This document shows positions 22,777 through 32,169 of a DNA stretch of 53,086 nucleotides, piece by piece. The position numbers and the translations under genes were made by a program. This DNA comes from a virus: positions 1 to 53,086 of the IMG/VR virus record IMGVR_UViG_3300025423_000028; one strand, 5' to 3'. Position 1 is the first letter of the stretch. The number at the start of each line of letters is the position of its first letter. The notes under the pieces are model-generated. The model did not search any database and was not told the origin of the DNA. It saw nothing but the letters and a program-made list of their open reading frames with translations.

Positions 22777-24612
22777 TTAAGCCACCGCCACACAGCGCCA
22801 CTTAGAAGTGGAACCATTATAAATAAAGCCAACAGTTAGGGGAAGAGTCGTTGAACCATTCGATGTAGTGGGAGCAGATACCTGTGAATTTTCAGTATTT
22901 GTCCAGCTAATAGTTTGAGCAACTGCGCTAAAATCGAGGATGCGAACTATCGCCTGCATACCGTCTACTGCACCAGTAGTAGACATAGTAATAGCTAGGG
23001 TTGCCGCAGAGTTGTTGGTTACCTTAGTAGACGTATAGGTTGATCCACTAACGGTGGCTGCATTGGATGTAGCAGTAATGCTTGCAACGTTAGGTAGATA
23101 AGCATTTGATGTAATTGTACCACTAAAAGTAGCATTACCAACATGGGTAGAGGTACCTGTTACAAATAGTGTGCCACTACTAGTTAAGCTAGATGAAAAA
23201 ACACCAGAAGTTCCATTAATATTGGCAGCAGAGACTAAACCACCTGCTCCACCAACAGTTATATAACCTGAAGTTCCTGATCCACTTACAGATACATAAC
23301 CACTACCCAGAGTAGTGGTACCGGTGACAGTAAGTCCTGATGTTACTGTAAGGGTGCTCTGGACTGATGAAGCACCCTGTAGGATAAGACCACCGGTAAT
23401 AGAATTATTATAGATTACTCCAAGTCCGGGGTTATATGTCAGTACATAGCCAGTAGCTGGACCATAACCTGAGTTATAGTTGGCAATATAGTTGGTTGAA
23501 GGAACGGTTTGCCCATTATAGGCTAGTGTACCACTAATATTTATACCACCACTAACAGTAAGACCTGAAGCAACCGTAAGGTTGCCGCTTATAGTACCAC
23601 CAGAATATGGGAATTTAGCAGCAAGATCTGTAGTTAAATTAGTTACTTGACTTTCAGAGATCTGGATGCCAGTAGCGGTTACAGTACCGCTAACTGTAAG
23701 ACCACTAGCTACAACAAGATTACCCGATACCGTAGTAGTGGCAAGTGTTTTATTACTAAGCGTTTGAGTACCATTTAGAGTTGCAAGAGTATCGGTTGAA
23801 CCAAGGCCAGGGCCAGGAATAATAATTGTTCCTGGGTTTGACCCGCTTACAGAAAGCTGGTAACCACCACCAGTTAGGAAATTTATATTTGTTGCTTGAC
23901 CAAGGGTGATACCGCTGTTGGCAGCGAGTGTGTTGTTAAGAGTGGTTGTGCCTGTAACGGTGAGATTGCCGCCAACTGTCATTGCACCAGTGTCTACTTC
24001 ACTACCAACGGTTAAAGCACCACTAACAGTTAAACCTGATGCAACAACCAAGTTGCCTGAGACTGTACCACCTGAAATAGGTAGATAATTACCAGACACG
24101 GTGCCACCACTGATGGTAGCTGGTGCCCATTGCGTACCGTTGTAGACCAACGATTGGCCATTTGTAGCGGTTACACCACCCACTAGTGGGCTAGTAACGT
24201 ACAAACCACCTTGGAGTGTTGCTGTGCCAGTTACCGTTAAGTTACCACTGATTGTTCCACCAGATATTGGCAAGTAATTACCAGACACAGTTGGTGTAGG
24301 CAATGGAGCAGTAGTGTTTATCTGGCGAGTAACTGGGTCATAAACACCACCGTATAGATAAATACGGTAAAGGCTTGTGCGTTTTTCTACCCACCATACT
24401 TGGTTTGGGCCTAGTTGGTCTATGGAAACACCAGGCGGCATAGCCTGAAGGTCAATTTCGTATTGGAAACCCTTAGTGTCTACGCCATTACAATAATAAT
24501 TCTTTGTTGCAGTCTGCACGCTACTAAATGGGTGAAGTTGTGGCCCTGTTGTAAGGGTAACTTTTCGTACGCCATTGATTCTAAAATTCTGATCTTCTGT
24601 AAAAAAGTTCAT
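22777..24612 (-). CDS. Tail fibre protein with repeated SGNLTV modules
   Basis: The 611-residue protein has a distinct N-terminal domain (FRINGVRKVTLTTGPQLHPF), possibly attaching it to the baseplate. A series of triple-helix-like repeats of the form GGTISGNLTVTGTATL follows. The C-terminal domain ends ...ISWTNTENSQV...IYNGSTSKWRCVAVA, as in many phage fibre tips. Modules such as GQSLVYNGTQWAPATISGG recur in the fibres at 40927 and 48519. It overlaps the hub gene by ATGA. Confidence 0.72.
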   Translation of the reverse strand: MNFFTEDQNFRINGVRKVTLTTGPQLHPFSSVQTATKNYYCNGVDTKGFQYEIDLQAMPPGVSIDQLGPNQVWWVEKRTSLYRIYLYGGVYDPVTRQINTTAPLPTPTVSGNYLPISGGTISGNLTVTGTATLQGGLYVTSPLVGGVTATNGQSLVYNGTQWAPATISGGTVSGNYLPISGGTVSGNLVVASGLTVSGALTVGSEVDTGAMTVGGNLTVTGTTTLNNTLAANSGITLGQATNINFLTGGGYQLSVSGSNPGTIIIPGPGLGSTDTLATLNGTQTLSNKTLATTTVSGNLVVASGLTVSGTVTATGIQISESQVTNLTTDLAAKFPYSGGTISGNLTVASGLTVSGGINISGTLAYNGQTVPSTNYIANYNSGYGPATGYVLTYNPGLGVIYNNSITGGLILQGASSVQSTLTVTSGLTVTGTTTLGSGYVSVSGSGTSGYITVGGAGGLVSAANINGTSGVFSSSLTSSGTLFVTGTSTHVGNATFSGTITSNAYLPNVASITATSNAATVSGSTYTSTKVTNNSAATLAITMSTTGAVDGMQAIVRILDFSAVAQTISWTNTENSQVSAPTTSNGSTTLPLTVGFIYNGSTSKWRCVAVA

Positions 24613-27398
24613 GATACGAAGTTCAATCCATAGTGCATAATTTCACCGTTTTTGATCGGCGCTGTCAATGTAGCAGTAGTCAAAAAACCATTGCTTCTAT
24701 CGCCTTGGTGTTGTACCGAAGAGACATAGAACTGATAGTTATCAGTACCGCCAGATTCATTGTCTAACGTCAATGAGATTCTCATCCCTGGGTACAACTC
24801 AGGCATGAATGTAAGAGATACGGTGCTTACAAACTGGTTAACCCATTGCTGCATAAAGGTCTGCAGAGCATAAATGTACTCTAAAGCATGGGTGTGAATC
24901 ATGCTCTGTTGTGTGACAGAAGGTCTCAACCCGTATCTATTTAAAAAGTTAGTAATGTTCTTTTCATTGTCTGCAATGGTTTTAACATTCTGGTTGTACT
25001 TACCGAAAAGAATCTGCATAGTACTTACGTCTTGGATGCTAACAATGCCTTGATTAACCATTTGGTCAACAGTACTTACTTGTTGGCCGATGCCCGTTGT
25101 ATCACCAATAACTGAAACGTGTGTAACCAATTGAGTGTCATCATGATAGATCTGGAAGTCAATTATTTCTACTGGACTAATATCAAGTGCTGGTTGTGTA
25201 CCATAGACACCGTAGTAATCAGGGAACCAAGCAACGAAGTCGCCGTTGGGAGCACTTTGGAACATTCGTAGACCTGCACCAATGATTTGAGTTATATCTT
25301 GCATAACAGGGTTATCAAGGATAAATGCTTGGGGGTGTCCCTGGATAACAGACGCAGTTACATTGAAGTTTGGTGTCTGGAACCCTGTGTTATATGCGCC
25401 AGTAAGACTGAATGCGGAGTTTTTGCCAGAAACAGAAACGTCGTAGAATTGTGGTCCAGAATTCGGTGTTGTTTGACTTGCTGTATTGTTTGTAGAAATT
25501 GTAGGGTTGTAATTTTGCTTAGGGTTATTGCCCCAGCCAGGATGCAACGTGATTGGCCTGCGGCAACCAATAAGTCTTCCACCCCAGCTTTGTTGTTGTC
25601 CACCAACAATTTGTGACCAAATGACCTCTGACTCATTCAATGGTACACCATAAGTATTTGCTTGGATTGAGTAGCCAACGCCGGGAATTGCCTGGTTAAT
25701 ACCCTGAGCATTGTTAGAAGGAGGTGGATCTCCAAAATTAACGCTCATAATAGTTACGTGCTGGGGCGGTGCTCCAACATCTCCTGGTACTTCCCAGAAC
25801 ATAAGGTCACCAACCTGTGGTTGAACAGTGTTTGGGATCCATTGACCGTATATCTCTGGATGACTACCATCAATTGGTCCACATTCTGTCCATGTATCAC
25901 CCCAAGAGAGGCCACCAAGTTTAATGCCTATTGTTGAATAGCCCCAATAAGCCAGCCCTGAACAGTCAAAAGAACCAGTGTGCTTTCCATACACTCCTGG
26001 GTTCATACGCCCTGCGCCTGATTCTGTGTAAGAGTCTCCTATTTGCCCACGAAGATTATGGATCAGCTTATTAAGAGCATCAGTTATTGCTGTCGGTTCG
26101 GTTGCCTTAGTTGAATTATAACCATAATAGTTACTAGCATTACTTGCATTGAGGTCAGGCTGTGGTCCGGCTGTAATCTTTGCATTGTCTGCCCATTCGA
26201 ATGTTATTTCTGCATAGTCACCGGCAGCACCTGGCATATGTGGAGATGGGCTAGAAGATGACCAGGCGGTTGGGTCACCGATAGATCCATTGAGGTAAGA
26301 TATTACACCAGGGTGGCACTGCAGATAATCAACGTTGGGATCATACGCTGAGAAACCTTTAACTGCGTTGGAATATGGCGCTTGTGGGACACTCGTTGTC
26401 CTAACAGCAACAACTTTGCCCGTTTTTTGGTTGGTAATGAGCAGTAGACGACCATCGTATGAGTTCTTAACGGGGTTATACGCAAGCCAATTGATTGCAT
26501 TCTCAACAGTGACATTGTTTTTAAGCTGTAGATATGAGAACGCAGCAGAACAATAGTAAATGTCTTGGTTAATCAGCTCGAGTTTAACCGGGTTTGATGG
26601 GTTAGGACCGGGGAAGTTCGCCTTACCACCAGCCAGTGGGGAGGTAACAAGTGCTACGGCTTTAGATGCATGGATTTGTACGCCAACTCCACCGTCAGGT
26701 GCTCCAACGGCTTTTGCTGTTTGATTACCCTGGAATTCAATACTATTAGTCCCCAAGCTCTTACCCTTGGCAACACCATTGGAGCTTATAACTTTAGAAA
26801 TTGTTTCTGTAACGTGCTGATCTATCTGTGTGCTAGAGCTCAAGTTGTTTGTGAAAGCACCTGCGGCAAACTGCACAAAGTTCCATGGAATCCCTTGAAT
26901 GTGAATCGCATTCGTGTTCCAACCAACTACTTCAGTAAGCACGTTAACAATCGCCTGTGCGATACCACCATCATTTACAGTTGCCTGGCTGCTTGTAGCA
27001 CTCTTGTCCATGTAGTTAAGCAAAAGTGATTGGTACTGGATAAGGGTATCATCCCAATATGTTTGCTGGAGTATGTATAGCGTGCAAGACGCATTGATAG
27101 TTACTGGTGTTGGCACTAGAGTTTCAATAGGTGCATAGGTTACCAAACCAGTAAAACACTGAATGAAATTAGTACGCTTTAAAAATACAGTGATACGATC
27201 CATCGTATTAATTACACGGTTGTACTTACGTCTTGGGTTATTGAGTACGCAAGAGAATGTGCTTGTCTGATTTATTTCTCTACTCATATCAAAGCTAACA
27301 ATGTCTGCAGATACGTCAATGACACCGTTATTAATAGTAGATATAGCTACGCTAATGTCAGGTGAGTAGACAAATGTACCGGATTGATTAAAGCTCAT
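24609..27398 (-). CDS. Tail hub protein with NlpC/P60 peptidase domain
   Basis: The 929-residue protein begins like XkdQ/gpD-type hub proteins (VDVSADIVSFDMSREI is not exact, but DISVAISTINNGVIDVSADI then NNPRRKYNRV and DRITVFLK fit). A central NlpC/P60 domain has Cys in GSFDCSGLAYWGYS (about 480) and His in PPQHVTIMSV (about 547). The C-terminal third resumes a hub-like fold (YPGMRISLTL, YQFYVSSVQHQGD). It would form the spike base and cut cell-wall peptides during entry. The domain sits inside, rather than at the end of, the hub protein. Confidence 0.75.
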   Translation of the reverse strand: MSFNQSGTFVYSPDISVAISTINNGVIDVSADIVSFDMSREINQTSTFSCVLNNPRRKYNRVINTMDRITVFLKRTNFIQCFTGLVTYAPIETLVPTPVTINASCTLYILQQTYWDDTLIQYQSLLLNYMDKSATSSQATVNDGGIAQAIVNVLTEVVGWNTNAIHIQGIPWNFVQFAAGAFTNNLSSSTQIDQHVTETISKVISSNGVAKGKSLGTNSIEFQGNQTAKAVGAPDGGVGVQIHASKAVALVTSPLAGGKANFPGPNPSNPVKLELINQDIYYCSAAFSYLQLKNNVTVENAINWLAYNPVKNSYDGRLLLITNQKTGKVVAVRTTSVPQAPYSNAVKGFSAYDPNVDYLQCHPGVISYLNGSIGDPTAWSSSSPSPHMPGAAGDYAEITFEWADNAKITAGPQPDLNASNASNYYGYNSTKATEPTAITDALNKLIHNLRGQIGDSYTESGAGRMNPGVYGKHTGSFDCSGLAYWGYSTIGIKLGGLSWGDTWTECGPIDGSHPEIYGQWIPNTVQPQVGDLMFWEVPGDVGAPPQHVTIMSVNFGDPPPSNNAQGINQAIPGVGYSIQANTYGVPLNESEVIWSQIVGGQQQSWGGRLIGCRRPITLHPGWGNNPKQNYNPTISTNNTASQTTPNSGPQFYDVSVSGKNSAFSLTGAYNTGFQTPNFNVTASVIQGHPQAFILDNPVMQDITQIIGAGLRMFQSAPNGDFVAWFPDYYGVYGTQPALDISPVEIIDFQIYHDDTQLVTHVSVIGDTTGIGQQVSTVDQMVNQGIVSIQDVSTMQILFGKYNQNVKTIADNEKNITNFLNRYGLRPSVTQQSMIHTHALEYIYALQTFMQQWVNQFVSTVSLTFMPELYPGMRISLTLDNESGGTDNYQFYVSSVQHQGDRSNGFLTTATLTAPIKNGEIMHYGLNFVS

Positions 27399-28057
27399 CG
27401 CCCTGGTATCCCTGCAATTTTTGCTTTGTTTGCATTCAACCCTTGGATATTTAACCAGTTGGAACCGAGTTGGCCTTGATCAGATGCAGTTGGCGGATAT
27501 GTCAAAGCAAGTGTTCCTGTGGTTAGTGGAGTATTTGCTACGTTTTTTGTAATTATATTCATATTATATGAAGTTGTAAATACGTTCTGGAATTTGATAT
27601 ATTGCTTTTCTGCTTGTGCTATCCAACCGCTATATTGCATTGGATCTAATGGTGCTTGGCTAATGAGAGTGTTGAACAACGGCGACGATACATCTGAGTT
27701 ATTTATATAATTCAAAGTCATTGGTAGTGTTGTTCCACCATTCACCATCAATTGTTGATGATAGCGTATTGCATCCTGGAACTTATTCATCTTAGCAAAA
27801 CCATCTCTAGGATCAATGTCTTCAAAGCCGAGTTGGGTGATGTGCTTGGGTTTTTTGTAGTTAGGTGTTGCCAATGGCCACAATGCAGTAAATTGAATAA
27901 ACATTTCTGCACGTCTAATGGGAGTCCATGACAATTTTTCGCGCACCTGTTGCGTAACGAACTCATTACTAGTTGAAGTGCTTACAATTTGTAGCCATAT
28001 TTCGTATGTAGTGGCGCCATTTGCGCCCTGTAGTGTTACGGTTGCGTTCCCAGCCAT
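27395..28057 (-). CDS. Tail protein between tape measure and hub
   Basis: The 220-residue protein has an N-terminal beta region (ATVTLQGANGATTYEIWLQI) and a helical, Trp-rich middle (SGWIAQAEKQYIKFQNVFTT). In myoviruses the gene at this position is often a LysM-type or tube-baseplate adaptor (XkdP-like), but I see no LysM repeat. It overlaps the hub gene by ATGA and the preceding small ORF by 22 bases. A structural tail role is inferred from position. Confidence 0.6.
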   Translation of the reverse strand: MAGNATVTLQGANGATTYEIWLQIVSTSTSNEFVTQQVREKLSWTPIRRAEMFIQFTALWPLATPNYKKPKHITQLGFEDIDPRDGFAKMNKFQDAIRYHQQLMVNGGTTLPMTLNYINNSDVSSPLFNTLISQAPLDPMQYSGWIAQAEKQYIKFQNVFTTSYNMNIITKNVANTPLTTGTLALTYPPTASDQGQLGSNWLNIQGLNANKAKIAGIPGR

Positions 28058-28203
28058 TGCTGTGTACCTTGCTGTCCTAGTGTCTCATGAATCATTCCCA
28101 TGGAATTACTCCATGCAAAACCATTGAAACTAATCAACTCCGCATCTTGGTGAAGAATTGGAGTAGAGATCTTACAATTGTAATAATAATTATTTGTTTC
28201 CAT
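28036..28203 (-). CDS. Small hypothetical tail-operon protein (55 aa)
   Basis: An ATG at 28203-28201 opens a 55-codon frame beginning METNNYYYNCKISTPILH and ending QWLGTQP, with stop TAA at 28038-28036. It fills the gap between two tail genes and overlaps the next by 22 bases. A modest SD (AGG) precedes it. The composition resembles its tail neighbours. No function is recognised. Confidence 0.55.
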   Translation of the reverse strand: METNNYYYNCKISTPILHQDAELISFNGFAWSNSMGMIHETLGQQGTQQWLGTQP

Positions 28204-28217
28204 AAGTACCTAACTTT

Positions 28218-28772
28218 TTATTTTGGTAGGTTTACGTTTACTGATCTTGCAGAACCAGTACCGTTCCATACGTTGTTGTAACCTATTTCGCCACCAGAGC
28301 TCTTTATAATACGCTGCAGGGCTTCAGCTGTAGCAGCATTTGTAGAGACACCGCTCACATCTTGATCGGCTTCAAAGCTCATATAGTAAGGATATGTTAC
28401 GGTTGTAACATCCCAACCAAGTTGCATCTGCTCGAGCCAGACTCTCCAGGTAAGATTCCTGCTTGGCACATTCAAAGTCATTGAAACTTTATTTTGGTTT
28501 TGATTATCCTGCATGGTTTTAAAGTTCTCATACAAATCCATGAGGTTTTTCCTACTACCTGCTTCACCCTGGAGAGCAAGCGTTGTTATCTTTACAGAAA
28601 GCAATTGCTTGACACGCCCACCAATCGTGCTAAAACTTTGCATATTCATTTCATAGTTCCATGTAAGCTGATCGATGTTATATGGGAATGAATGTGTAAT
28701 GCCCGTTGTGTTATCAATGAGGTTGGCTACCTCTACTACGTTTTGTGGTTGTCCTGTATTAGCTATGAACAT
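28218..28772 (-). CDS. Tail protein following the tape measure
   Basis: The 184-residue protein begins MFIANTGQPQNVVEVANL and contains YNIDQLTWNYEMNMQSFST and a helical MDLYENFKTMQDNQNQNK. The mix of beta strands and one helix resembles distal tail or tube-initiator proteins. Its position right after the tape measure supports a role at the distal tube end. No diagnostic family motif is visible. Confidence 0.6.
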   Translation of the reverse strand: MFIANTGQPQNVVEVANLIDNTTGITHSFPYNIDQLTWNYEMNMQSFSTIGGRVKQLLSVKITTLALQGEAGSRKNLMDLYENFKTMQDNQNQNKVSMTLNVPSRNLTWRVWLEQMQLGWDVTTVTYPYYMSFEADQDVSGVSTNAATAEALQRIIKSSGGEIGYNNVWNGTGSARSVNVNLPK

Positions 28773-28774
28773 AA

Positions 28775-31177
28775 TTATTTAGTAGAGGTTCTACCAGCTC
28801 CGCTATTTGCTGCTTTTTGTGTCGCTTTAAGCCACTTAGAGGAATCCTTGTCGAATGTTACTACGATATTAACTGCTTGAGCAAAGTTTCCTGACTTTGC
28901 AGCGTTAAGTGCTGATTGGTAAGCAGCGGTAGCTGCTGTAGCTTGTTTGCCACGGAATGTTTGGTCTTCTATATTAGTTCTTAACAAACCTAATGTATTA
29001 GCTGCAGCAGTTCCTGAAGTATCATAGTTTTGATTGTAAAGACTAATACTTTCATTACTTGTTGTATCGCTCGAGGTTTTGAATGTTGAGATTGATGCTC
29101 CTCGTTCCCCAGGTGCACCCACCATATGTTGTAACTTATTGTCTTTTTTATTAATTGCAGCTTGTTGAGCAGGTGTAAGTTTTCTATCCTTAAAAATTCC
29201 AACTCCTGGCACGGGGATAGAGCCCATGCTTGAATTCACTTTTTGCTGTCTAATAACAAGCCACGCCCATTGTACAGCTTGCTGAGGAGTCTTAATATCA
29301 GTAATGCCCAATTGTGGCAAAGCCTTAGCAAGTAGCAGTGCATACTTATACAATTGTTTAGGACCCTTAATACTATTTACATCGATACCCAACATCGTTA
29401 ACAGTTCTACGTTATCTTGCGTATTTGCTGTAAGGACTGCGCTCGGGGACATTGATGCCATTTTTGAATAAGCATCCATGTAGCCAACGCCTTGGTTCTG
29501 AGCAAACAACGCTGTACCAAGATCAGTTCCCATAAGTTCGGTACCGGTTAACCCTGCTGTCTGGGCAATGAGGTTATTAGCGCCAAAAGCAACAGCGGCA
29601 GTACCCATAGTCTCAGCAGCAGCAGTCGAAGCACCCATGCCCATCGCAGCAGAAGCACCTGTATAACTAGCAATTTGTGAATAAGCACTAGACATGCTTG
29701 ATTTATTTTGGAGGAATCTAATTTCGTTTTCCATACCGGCTGTGCCCTGTACAGACATACCGATACCGAGGTTACCACCCAAGATCTGTTGAGTTTGCTG
29801 CGCATTTAGTCCATATTGACCTTGGAATTGTAGGGCAGTACCTACATAATTATTAAGTTGATTACCTTTGAGTCCAAGAGCTGCGCCAGACATTTGGTTT
29901 TGTAATACATTTTGAAAACTAAAGTTGGGGTTCAATCCAAAGTCTGAACGCACAAGAGCATTCCATGTGTTGCCCGCTGTTCTTCCAAAGTCAGTCTCAC
30001 CGAAAACGTTACCCTGAGCTTGAGCGTATCCTGTTAATTGGCGTGCTTGTGATGCAACACCTTCTGCAAAACTGGCGGCCATTCCCGCATAACCAGTATA
30101 TTTAGTGAAGGCATTAACAAGGTTATTGCCAAATATTTTTGCGACTCTATCAGCAAGATCAAGAGCAGTTTTTTCTGGTCCACTGGATGGAATGCCATTA
30201 ATCCTTGTCGTCATAAGACGACCGTATTCATCTAGTAGAATTTGGCCTTTTTCATCTCTCATCGTAACAGTGTTGTTCGCTTCTGAATTCCTAATGGTTG
30301 TAGCGTTTACACCATTGAGGTCCAGTGCTGTACTTACTGCACCAACAAATTGTTTACCAACAACAGGAATTCTACCGACAGTTCGGTTAAGAGTCTGCAT
30401 AGCATAGCTATACGCATTAGATGCTGCTCTACCTTCTTTACCCGAGGGTATAATCGAACCGTTAGTACTATCATTTATTCTACTTAGGTTTTTGTATGCT
30501 TTTAGTTGCTCTCTGATCTGCACTTGTGCAGGTGTACCGGGTACCCTGCTAAAATCAGTAGCAACACCACTAAATGTTGCTCTGCCTCGAGAACCTTCAT
30601 AATCAACGGTTCTTCTAGAACCAAAAGGAGTTGCTTCTTCCGGTTCAGTACCAGGGAAGGTCCATCCTGAGCTTTGGGCAGAATCGGCAGCACTCTGTTG
30701 TGCGCCCATCCGCATTGCACCATTTAGAGTAGCTTGATCGTAACCAGTTTGTACGCCAGCTCTCCCACTAAAGTCCTGGGAAGCAGTAGCGTAATTTGGC
30801 ACACCACCAGTTGTACCGCCCGTAACCATACTCATGGCGTCAAGAGCTTGGCCCATATTGCCACCGAGGGCCTTCGCTCCAGCAAGAGCTTCTCTTAGCG
30901 CCTGTAGGTTGCTACTAATGATCGATGCGTTGGATTGAGCAATAGAACCAATGATTGTTAATACGTCTTTGCCAGCAGTGAGTGCCTCTACTAAGTCTTT
31001 TGCTGCACTAGCCAATTTGTTAGCACGCTCAATGGTCCCATCGAGAGAATCATTCATTTTCTCTGCTGATTCAGCAGAATCACTCATCAATCGTGATACT
31101 GAACCTAGATCATCTTTGGCTTTGCCAGCTTCAATATTTAAACCAGCATTAATTTCAATGGAATCATCGTTTGCCAT
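28775..31177 (-). CDS. Tape measure protein
   Basis: The 800-residue protein is helical at its N-terminus (coiled-coil-like SVSRLMSDSAESAEKMNDSL). In the middle it has Ala/Gly-rich hydrophobic stretches (AAMGMGASTAAAETMGTAAV), and the C-terminus is charged. Its place directly after the frameshifted chaperone genes is diagnostic. Using about 0.15 nm per residue, the tail would be near 120 nm. Its ATG overlaps the stop of the chaperone extension (TAATG). Confidence 0.78.
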   Translation of the reverse strand: MANDDSIEINAGLNIEAGKAKDDLGSVSRLMSDSAESAEKMNDSLDGTIERANKLASAAKDLVEALTAGKDVLTIIGSIAQSNASIISSNLQALREALAGAKALGGNMGQALDAMSMVTGGTTGGVPNYATASQDFSGRAGVQTGYDQATLNGAMRMGAQQSAADSAQSSGWTFPGTEPEEATPFGSRRTVDYEGSRGRATFSGVATDFSRVPGTPAQVQIREQLKAYKNLSRINDSTNGSIIPSGKEGRAASNAYSYAMQTLNRTVGRIPVVGKQFVGAVSTALDLNGVNATTIRNSEANNTVTMRDEKGQILLDEYGRLMTTRINGIPSSGPEKTALDLADRVAKIFGNNLVNAFTKYTGYAGMAASFAEGVASQARQLTGYAQAQGNVFGETDFGRTAGNTWNALVRSDFGLNPNFSFQNVLQNQMSGAALGLKGNQLNNYVGTALQFQGQYGLNAQQTQQILGGNLGIGMSVQGTAGMENEIRFLQNKSSMSSAYSQIASYTGASAAMGMGASTAAAETMGTAAVAFGANNLIAQTAGLTGTELMGTDLGTALFAQNQGVGYMDAYSKMASMSPSAVLTANTQDNVELLTMLGIDVNSIKGPKQLYKYALLLAKALPQLGITDIKTPQQAVQWAWLVIRQQKVNSSMGSIPVPGVGIFKDRKLTPAQQAAINKKDNKLQHMVGAPGERGASISTFKTSSDTTSNESISLYNQNYDTSGTAAANTLGLLRTNIEDQTFRGKQATAATAAYQSALNAAKSGNFAQAVNIVVTFDKDSSKWLKATQKAANSGAGRTSTK

Positions 31178-31608
31178 TACTCATCCCCAATCTGATCTAG
31201 ATCGATGCCGCCAAGTAAGTTCATCAGGCTTACTTGTTTTACAAATTCATCGTCGGCTTCTTTGTTCTGTTCGCTCTTCCTTGCTGATTCAATCTCAGCA
31301 AAGATCTTTTCCAACTCACGGGCTTCTTCAATCGTTTCTGGAGCAGACCAGACGATTGGTTGACCATCGTTTTCTTCTTCTTCTTTTTTCTTTTCCATGT
31401 ATGCGCGGTACATGTCTGGGTTATTTATTACCATGTTTTGCTCAAAATGGGCTTCTTCAAGCTCAGATTCTCGCTTACGCTTTCTCATCTCTACTGTAAT
31501 GAGAAGTTTTTCTTGTAAAACGTTAAGGTCTTCTCTGTGGAAAATTCCTCTGAGCGCAGCAATTTCGCTTTGCTCAATAACGTATGGGTCTACTTCCCAT
31601 CTTTTGGG
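31177..31608 (-). CDS. Tail assembly chaperone extension, expressed by -1 frameshift
   Basis: This is the -1 frame entered at the slippery site. From 31608 it reads PKRWEVDPYVIEQSEIAALR and continues in frame into the acidic region EMRKRKRESELEEAHFEQNM up to its stop at 31177. The first ATG (31488) lies 40 codons inside and has no good SD, so expression by frameshift is more likely than separate initiation. The fusion would be about 312 residues: 171 from the upstream frame and 141 from this one. The G-T type product helps the tube polymerise on the tape measure. It overlaps the tape measure start. Confidence 0.7.
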   Translation of the reverse strand, partial: PKRWEVDPYVIEQSEIAALRGIFHREDLNVLQEKLLITVEMRKRKRESELEEAHFEQNMVINNPDMYRAYMEKKKEEEENDGQPIVWSAPETIEEARELEKIFAEIESARKSEQNKEADDEFVKQVSLMNLLGGIDLDQIGDE

Positions 31609-32114
31609 GTATCCTTTTCCTCTTCTGTCTGCTCAAAGATATTGAAGTCAACAAAAGGTTCTAGGATCCCTAACTCTTGCAACACAAAAATAACTCGGTT
31701 TTCTAGCGAATCAACTTCTTCATAAAGCAAGTCGATAGTACTGTCATACCAGTTATCGATAACGTAATCATACTTTTGTCTTACTACGTTGATGTTCCTA
31801 TTGCTAGGTACCAACTGTTTGCCATCTACGCTAACCAAGCTAGCGGCGACTATTGCTGCCTTATAAGCACGACCAAAGCCAGAACTATCCATGTAAGGCT
31901 TAGTGATCAGACTAACTTCCAGCTTATCATTGATATTAAGAGTCTTAATCACGAACTTGTGAAAAGGAATCTTTGTTACTTCACGCTGAAGATAACCTAG
32001 GAACAATAAACCTTCAAATTCATCCTTCCATTCATCGGGGAAGGATTCTGGTGTTTTAGCCACGGTCTGGGGGAGGTCTTCAGTCCCCCATCCGTTATCA
32101 GTAGCTTTTGTCAT
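31590..32114 (-). CDS. Tail assembly chaperone (G-like)
   Basis: The 174-residue acidic protein (PESFPDEWKDEFEGLLFLGY near residue 25) lies directly before the tape measure, the place of lambda gpG and P2 E-type chaperones. A typical phrase is VSLITKPYMDSSGFGRAYKA. It ends TPKDGK at a TAG four codons after CCCAAAA, so the unshifted product is this protein and the shifted one is longer. It should bind the tape measure and recruit tube subunits. Confidence 0.7.
   Translation of the reverse strand: MTKATDNGWGTEDLPQTVAKTPESFPDEWKDEFEGLLFLGYLQREVTKIPFHKFVIKTLNINDKLEVSLITKPYMDSSGFGRAYKAAIVAASLVSVDGKQLVPSNRNINVVRQKYDYVIDNWYDSTIDLLYEEVDSLENRVIFVLQELGILEPFVDFNIFEQTEEEKDTPKDGK
31602..31608 (-). promoter_or_regulatory. 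-1 programmed frameshift slippery site CCCAAAA
   Basis: In the zero frame the codons are (AC)C-CCA-AAA, the X-XXY-YYZ pattern with X=C and Y=A. After slipping, CCC and AAA are read in the -1 frame, which is open for 141 codons. A small hairpin ATGGG/CCCAT (31600-31584) begins two bases downstream. The zero-frame TAG follows three codons after the site. Confidence 0.72.
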
Positions 32115-32131
32115 ATTACCTTTGGATCTAG

Positions 32132-32154
32132 GGTTATACCGATAGTATATAACC
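32132..32154. repeat. Inverted repeat GGTTATA/TATAACC between virion and chaperone genes
   Basis: A perfect 7-base inverted repeat with a 9-base loop lies in the 55-base spacer after the 327-residue virion protein. It is AT-rich and has no U-run, so a weak stem or protein-binding site is more likely than a terminator. It is a candidate point for stepping down expression between abundant virion proteins and chaperones. Confidence 0.35.
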
Positions 32155-32169
32155 TACCAACTTATAATA

